The notes beneath the pieces are model-generated. The model saw only the letters and a list, made by a program, of their open reading frames with translations, was not told the DNA's origin and did not search any database. The position numbers and the translations under genes were made by a program. Shown piece by piece: positions 34,259 to 38,258 of a stretch of DNA of 38,258 bases (its first letter is position 1; each line of letters begins with the position of its first letter). Source of the DNA: Akkermansia muciniphila (lineage in GTDB: Bacteria > Verrucomicrobiota > Verrucomicrobiia > Verrucomicrobiales > Akkermansiaceae); NCBI GenBank assembly GCA_945862285.1, contig CAMAYN010000013.1, positions 1 through 38,258 of the forward strand, given 5' to 3'.

Positions 34259-37243
34259 TTATTTCTTCCTCACATAGATGTGATAGCCGCAGTGGAAATC
34301 GGGTGGGATGGGGGTAGCTTCGGCTTCACCTTCTTTGGGGATGACGGGGGCGAAACCACCGGCTTCGATGATGAGAAAATCGATGCCGTCGTAGGTGCGG
34401 ATTTCCATGTTGTAGGCTTCGCCTTTGGTGACACTGAAAATGGTGTTGTCCGTCCAGAAGGCATTCCCTGGTCTGCTCTTATGACCGTAATAGCTCTGGG
34501 ATAGGGCATTGCCATCGGCCTTGAGTTCGAGCGTGTCCTTGGAGCTTTTGGCATCCACGACTCCTTTGGATTTTTTCAACCACTCTTGGATGCGCGCATC
34601 GATCTCCGAGGGTTTTTTCGGTGCTGGCCAAACGGCCCAGAGCCATGTGCCTTCGTATTTTTTGTCATTTTTAAATTTGCCACTGAATCGATACATATCC
34701 GACTCCTTACCACTGACGTAGGATTTCAATGTCGTTTTTGGCAAGACTTTCATGACTTGCCTGCCTTCTTCGGAAAAACCGAGAGACACGCTGAGAGCCG
34801 AGCGTTTGGCTGAGGCTCCATCCGGGATGACGTAGATGCCAGTGTCTCGGCTAAGGAGTGCTGGCGGTTGTGATGCAGATACCGCTTGGAGTTGCTTGAG
34901 TCCGTAGGCTTGGATTTCCGGACTGGCTTGTTGCATAGCCGAGTTGATTTTGGCGGATGTGGACATGGATACCGGGTAGGATGTGGCGGTGGCAATAGCC
35001 TTCATCATGGGCGGGAAAATGATTTTATAACTTTCCGGGTCAGTGAGAAAGGGGACGCTGGCGTGGATGCCAGAGACTTGGCCTTGATGTGAACCCTTTT
35101 CGATCATTTCCACGAGAAGGTCGCGGAAAGTGCGGAGACGGGGAAGGTCGGCGTGTTGGAGCAGACCGACGGCCCAACCGCGGGTGAATGCGGATTCCTC
35201 GGGGTTGCGAATGATTTTATCGACTTCGGTCATCATATCGGGGGTGATTCTGGCTTTTGTTGCATCGTCGCTTTTTCGCCAGGTGCCCCAGAGTTCGTGC
35301 ATCGCCATGATGCCGACGTGGCGCAATCTGGCATCCTTTGAGCGGAGACAATCGAGGATCATATCATCTTTTTTGTATTTGAGCATGGCGTTCATGGCAT
35401 CAAATCGATGAGAGATTTCTGGGTGATGGAGGAAAATCCGTAAGGTTTCGTCCGTGACCTTATCATTATAAACCTGTCCGTAAACATTCCAGCCGCCGAA
35501 TTTATCTAGTGTTTCGTTGATGTATTGCTTGTCAGTCCATGAGGCACCAGGGACGGGAAATGGGGAGCTAAAATCGTCATCGGCGGGAACGGAGCCGTGC
35601 GGGCGAACGGGGAGCTTGTAGGATTTTGCGAATTTGCTGAGGGGAGCGCCGTAGATGTGGAGGTGTTTACGGGGAGCGGTATAGTTGAGCGCGTTAAAGG
35701 TGCCCCAGGCGAGTTTTTCACCGGAAGCTTGGTCGTAGTTGCCTTCCTCACCTCCAGCCACGCCGATGCCGCCGTTGTGCCTACGGGCGAGTTCGAGTGA
35801 CCAGCGTCTTACGTCAAGATATTCGCGAAGTTGGTTGGGGCGTGTTTCTGCCAGAAGTTGTGCGCCGACGGATTTCCAGACTTCGCCAATGCCGCCGCCC
35901 GTGTGGCCCACGTTGTAATCGTGAGTGCCGTAGTAGGCTTTCATGGCGTTGGTCTGCGCTGCTTTTGCGTAGATGGATTTTTCGCCATCGGGAATGAGGC
36001 GAGAGGCAACCGCCATGGCCAGCGCTAGGCCGCCAGTCTTGCCATTGCAGTCACGGAATCCAGGCTTGGGAACGTAATCGCCGTAAGGGACGCTGCCTTT
36101 ACCAGAGTAGTCGAAGAAATGGGAAAGGGCGCTGTGAAAGGTTTTTTCATCGACTTTTACACCGCAGGTTTGAGCGAGCATCAGGAAGGTGACGCAGTGG
36201 ACGCCGGCTGCGTTGAGGTGACCGCCGGATTGGTAGTTGAAGGAAGCGCCTCGGCCAGACCAGCCGCCGTTGTAGATGCGATCGCGGAGGTGATCGGCAC
36301 CGGCTTGGATGACGGGAAGGATGGAGGCATCGCCAGTTCTGAGGTAATATTCGCAGATCCCCATACCTTCGACTCCGACCTGCCAATTGTGTGCCCAGAT
36401 GGGCTTTCTTTCTTTCATCCAGCCGCGGACGACATCGAGGTCTTTTTCCTCGCCTGTGGAAAGGAGGAAAAGGACGGAACCCCATTCATTTTTGCCTTGT
36501 TTGGCGAGGAGATCGGCGAGGTTACGGACGATTTTATCGGATTTGGGGCAGTTGAGTGGCCAAGTAGCGCTGTAGGCGCCGAGGACAGGGATTTGGACGA
36601 GGACGGAGCCTTTTCCTTTAATCATGAGGCCGATTTTGCCGTCGCTGGCCTCGGCATCGGTGATGAGCTGGCCGAGGACCATGCGGGGGTCGCGTTTCGT
36701 TGCGGAGAGCATGACACCGTTGATGCTCTCGATGATGTCACCTTGCTTGAGTTGGCCGGTTTTTTCGGCGGGGGAGCCTGGCTCGATGTTGTTGATTTTC
36801 ATGACTGGGCCTTTTTCGAACATGATGCCGATGCCGACAGGGCCGAAGTTTTTGATGAGCCATGATTTGCCCTTTTCCAGCGGTGCGGGTTTGAAGGTGT
36901 AGTCCGGCTTTTCAGCAGGGGCGGAAGCGGCGGAGGCATTGACGGGTATGCTAGCCGTGAGGGATGGTGTAGGCTTAGGATTCGTTGTGATTGCTGCGGA
37001 TTGCGGAACATCTTTATTGTTCAGAAATTCTCTATCTTGCGCCGAGAGAATCTCACTTTTAAAAGTAATTCTCCTTCCAGCGCGCTCAATAATAACATTT
37101 CCCGTAACGGCATCGTAAGAAACGAGTTCGCCCTCCATGGTTTTTGAGCCATCGGCGCTTTTCCATGTGCGAGCGGAAGCCCCGAATGTAAGGAGAGAGA
37201 ACGCGGTAAAGCCGAGGGCAAGAGGGCGAAATAGTGATGTCAT
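34259..37243 (-). CDS. Secreted SHD1-PDZ-DUF6288-like protein (alpha-helical barrel type)
   Basis: A 994-residue exported protein of unconfirmed function. Layout: signal peptide (PLALGFTAFSLLTFGASA); SHD1-like module at about 26-75 (RTWKSADGSKTMEGELVSY to LSAQDREFLN), matching that of the GH16 neighbour; a low-complexity linker; a PDZ domain at about 130-215 (GIGIMFEKGPVMKINNIEPGSPAEKTGQLKQGDIIESINGVML). A long helical region follows at about 220-540, with GGWSGRGASFNYQSGG, YGTHDYNVGHTGGGIGEVW and GGIGVAGGEEGNYD repeated-turn motifs as in alpha/alpha toroids, then HEAT-like helices. The name DUF6288 is from memory of similar verrucomicrobial proteins. The ATG is preceded by CACCTCCTT, which is complementary to a Shine-Dalgarno and does not itself act as one. 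Confidence 0.65.
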   Translation of the reverse strand: MTSLFRPLALGFTAFSLLTFGASARTWKSADGSKTMEGELVSYDAVTGNVIIERAGRRITFKSEILSAQDREFLNNKDVPQSAAITTNPKPTPSLTASIPVNASAASAPAEKPDYTFKPAPLEKGKSWLIKNFGPVGIGIMFEKGPVMKINNIEPGSPAEKTGQLKQGDIIESINGVMLSATKRDPRMVLGQLITDAEASDGKIGLMIKGKGSVLVQIPVLGAYSATWPLNCPKSDKIVRNLADLLAKQGKNEWGSVLFLLSTGEEKDLDVVRGWMKERKPIWAHNWQVGVEGMGICEYYLRTGDASILPVIQAGADHLRDRIYNGGWSGRGASFNYQSGGHLNAAGVHCVTFLMLAQTCGVKVDEKTFHSALSHFFDYSGKGSVPYGDYVPKPGFRDCNGKTGGLALAMAVASRLIPDGEKSIYAKAAQTNAMKAYYGTHDYNVGHTGGGIGEVWKSVGAQLLAETRPNQLREYLDVRRWSLELARRHNGGIGVAGGEEGNYDQASGEKLAWGTFNALNYTAPRKHLHIYGAPLSKFAKSYKLPVRPHGSVPADDDFSSPFPVPGASWTDKQYINETLDKFGGWNVYGQVYNDKVTDETLRIFLHHPEISHRFDAMNAMLKYKKDDMILDCLRSKDARLRHVGIMAMHELWGTWRKSDDATKARITPDMMTEVDKIIRNPEESAFTRGWAVGLLQHADLPRLRTFRDLLVEMIEKGSHQGQVSGIHASVPFLTDPESYKIIFPPMMKAIATATSYPVSMSTSAKINSAMQQASPEIQAYGLKQLQAVSASQPPALLSRDTGIYVIPDGASAKRSALSVSLGFSEEGRQVMKVLPKTTLKSYVSGKESDMYRFSGKFKNDKKYEGTWLWAVWPAPKKPSEIDARIQEWLKKSKGVVDAKSSKDTLELKADGNALSQSYYGHKSRPGNAFWTDNTIFSVTKGEAYNMEIRTYDGIDFLIIEAGGFAPVIPKEGEAEATPIPPDFHCGYHIYVRKK

Positions 37244-37345
37244 ATCAAGGAGGTGTTTCTACTGGATGGAAGATAATGATTTTTAGCTAGCACTATGTTG
37301 TGGAGATGCGAAGAAAAATAAAATCCATGCACTTATGCAAGATGA

Positions 37346-38258
37346 TTATGCCAAGAAACGGGTGATTGCACCCATTTGGTCGAGGCGGTTGCGTTGCATG
37401 ACTTGGTCGAGGTCACCGTAGTGTTTGATGGGGTTGCCGTAGGCGTTGAGGAGGGTGGTATACCAGTTACTCAAGGTCTTGTGGCCTTCGGTGCCGTGAA
37501 AGGGCAGGCGGATGTAGCGTCCGGCGAGGTCGAGTTTCGAGTTTTTGCCGGTCAGTACGATCATGGGAGCCTCGGTATCTGGGCTGTGGTGGCCGGCGCC
37601 GGTCTCGGGCATGTAAATGATGGTGGTGTTGTCGAACATCGTGCCCTTGCCTTCGGGGATGGCTTTGAGCTTGGTGACGAGGGTTTCGATCTGCTTCATG
37701 TGGTAAGCCTGCATTACGCTGCGGATGTAGTCGGGTCTGCCGCCCAAGCCAGCGTGACCGACCGCATGGATGCTGGTCTTTTCCTCGTTCTCGGGCAGGG
37801 TGCTGATATTGGTGGCTAGGTTGTCGATGGTATAAGTCACGACGTTGGTCAGGCCGGACGCGAGCGCGGCGGCGATGACGGAGGTAAAGCCTTCCATTTT
37901 CTGAACCAAAGTCGCGTTCTGTCCACCGCCTTCATGCGCGGGGTCGAGCTTTGGCAGGTGCTTGGTGATGGTGTCGCCAAGAGTCGAGACTTTCTGGTTT
38001 CGCTCCTGGATGGAATCGAGCGCCAGAATCTGGTTTTCGATCTTCAGGCGTTCCTCGCCGTCCAAGCCCTTCAGCCGGAGGCTTTCCTCGTCGCGGAGGT
38101 AGCTGAGCAACGAGTTGTCGGAGGAAACCATTTCCTGATTCAACACGGACTTGAACAGCTCGTTGTACGCGGTCATCGGATCGGCATAGCAATAATTCCG
38201 TTGTTGCGGGCCGGGGGCGGAAAATCCTGGCACGATCCCGGAGCGGAAATCACTCTCA
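37346..38258 (-). CDS. DUF1552 domain protein, C-terminal part (5' end outside the window)
   Basis: About 304 residues are visible, and the frame remains open to the right edge (…ESDFRSGIVPGFSAPG). The apparent GTG start at 38233 is therefore internal. DUF1552 proteins are exported and typical of Planctomycetes and Verrucomicrobia, usually next to DUF1592/DUF1588 cytochrome-like genes. Visible hallmarks are DNSLLSYLRDEESLRLKGLDGEERLKIENQILALDSIQER, ATLVQKMEGFTSVIAAALASGLTNVVTYTID, HAVGHAGLGG, KAIPEGKGTMFDNTTIIYMPETGAGHHS and GHKTLSNWYTTLLNAYG. The fold is related to the DUF1501/alkaline-phosphatase-like group; the substrate is unknown. About 100 bases separate it from the 994-residue gene, and they may share a transcript. 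Confidence 0.85.
   Translation of the reverse strand, partial: ESDFRSGIVPGFSAPGPQQRNYCYADPMTAYNELFKSVLNQEMVSSDNSLLSYLRDEESLRLKGLDGEERLKIENQILALDSIQERNQKVSTLGDTITKHLPKLDPAHEGGGQNATLVQKMEGFTSVIAAALASGLTNVVTYTIDNLATNISTLPENEEKTSIHAVGHAGLGGRPDYIRSVMQAYHMKQIETLVTKLKAIPEGKGTMFDNTTIIYMPETGAGHHSPDTEAPMIVLTGKNSKLDLAGRYIRLPFHGTEGHKTLSNWYTTLLNAYGNPIKHYGDLDQVMQRNRLDQMGAITRFLA

Noticed and set aside
36119-36865. 248-codon plus-strand ORF
   Set aside because: Antisense shadow of the 994-residue secreted protein, which has clear domains and a signal peptide in its own frame.

Overview
The window looks like chromosomal DNA of a verrucomicrobial bacterium (phylum-level inference). The best marker is a 1166-residue protein of the Verru_Chthon cassette A type. 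Supporting signs are a large DUF6288-like protein and a DUF1552 protein, many secreted hydrolases, Kdo/LPS genes that imply an outer membrane, and few Shine-Dalgarno-led genes.

Layout. 1-890: a displaced RHS-repeat core fragment and an AT-rich HEMVH-containing toxin-tip ORF, then a short spacer with perfect hairpins. 892-8534: housekeeping and signalling genes: an LptF/LptG permease, a DUF971 protein, uvrB, a compact argA-like N-acetylglutamate synthase, and an OmpR-type response regulator overlapping its histidine kinase, closed by a terminator. 8553-11458: a small integrase-N-terminus-like protein, a cystathionine gamma-synthase-like PLP enzyme with a fungal-STR2-like N-terminal extension, and YceD (DUF177) plus ribosomal protein L32 with a terminator. 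11542-15774 (minus): an operon of a sodium:solute symporter, kdsB and pyrG; PyrG makes the CTP that KdsB uses. 16068-22954 (plus): dnaA, an M29 aminopeptidase coupled to a GHL10-type glycosidase, an M32 carboxypeptidase, a YqeY protein and exonuclease III. 23029-27407: a promoter, an orphan Verru_Chthon cassette A protein and an overlapping secreted partner. 27438-30973 (minus): a nemA-kefF-kefC operon, a complete electrophile-defence module with a palindromic operator candidate at its promoter. 30994-31392 (minus): RNase P RNA. 31537-38258 (minus): secreted GDSL hydrolase, GH16 beta-glucanase, a 994-residue PDZ/DUF6288-like protein and the C-terminal part of a DUF1552 protein.

The most unusual element is at 32596-32905: seven copies of a roughly 42-bp unit. 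Most carry a TTACARGGAG-like box and all carry a T-run/A-run hairpin presenting GGAG, and the lengths of the two hairpin arms covary between copies. It resembles the layout of CsrA/RsmA-sponge RNAs, but no csrA gene is visible here, so this remains a hypothesis. A second large-scale signal is a change of strand composition: the plus strand is C-rich from roughly 5 to 22 kb whatever the gene direction, and G-rich on both flanks.
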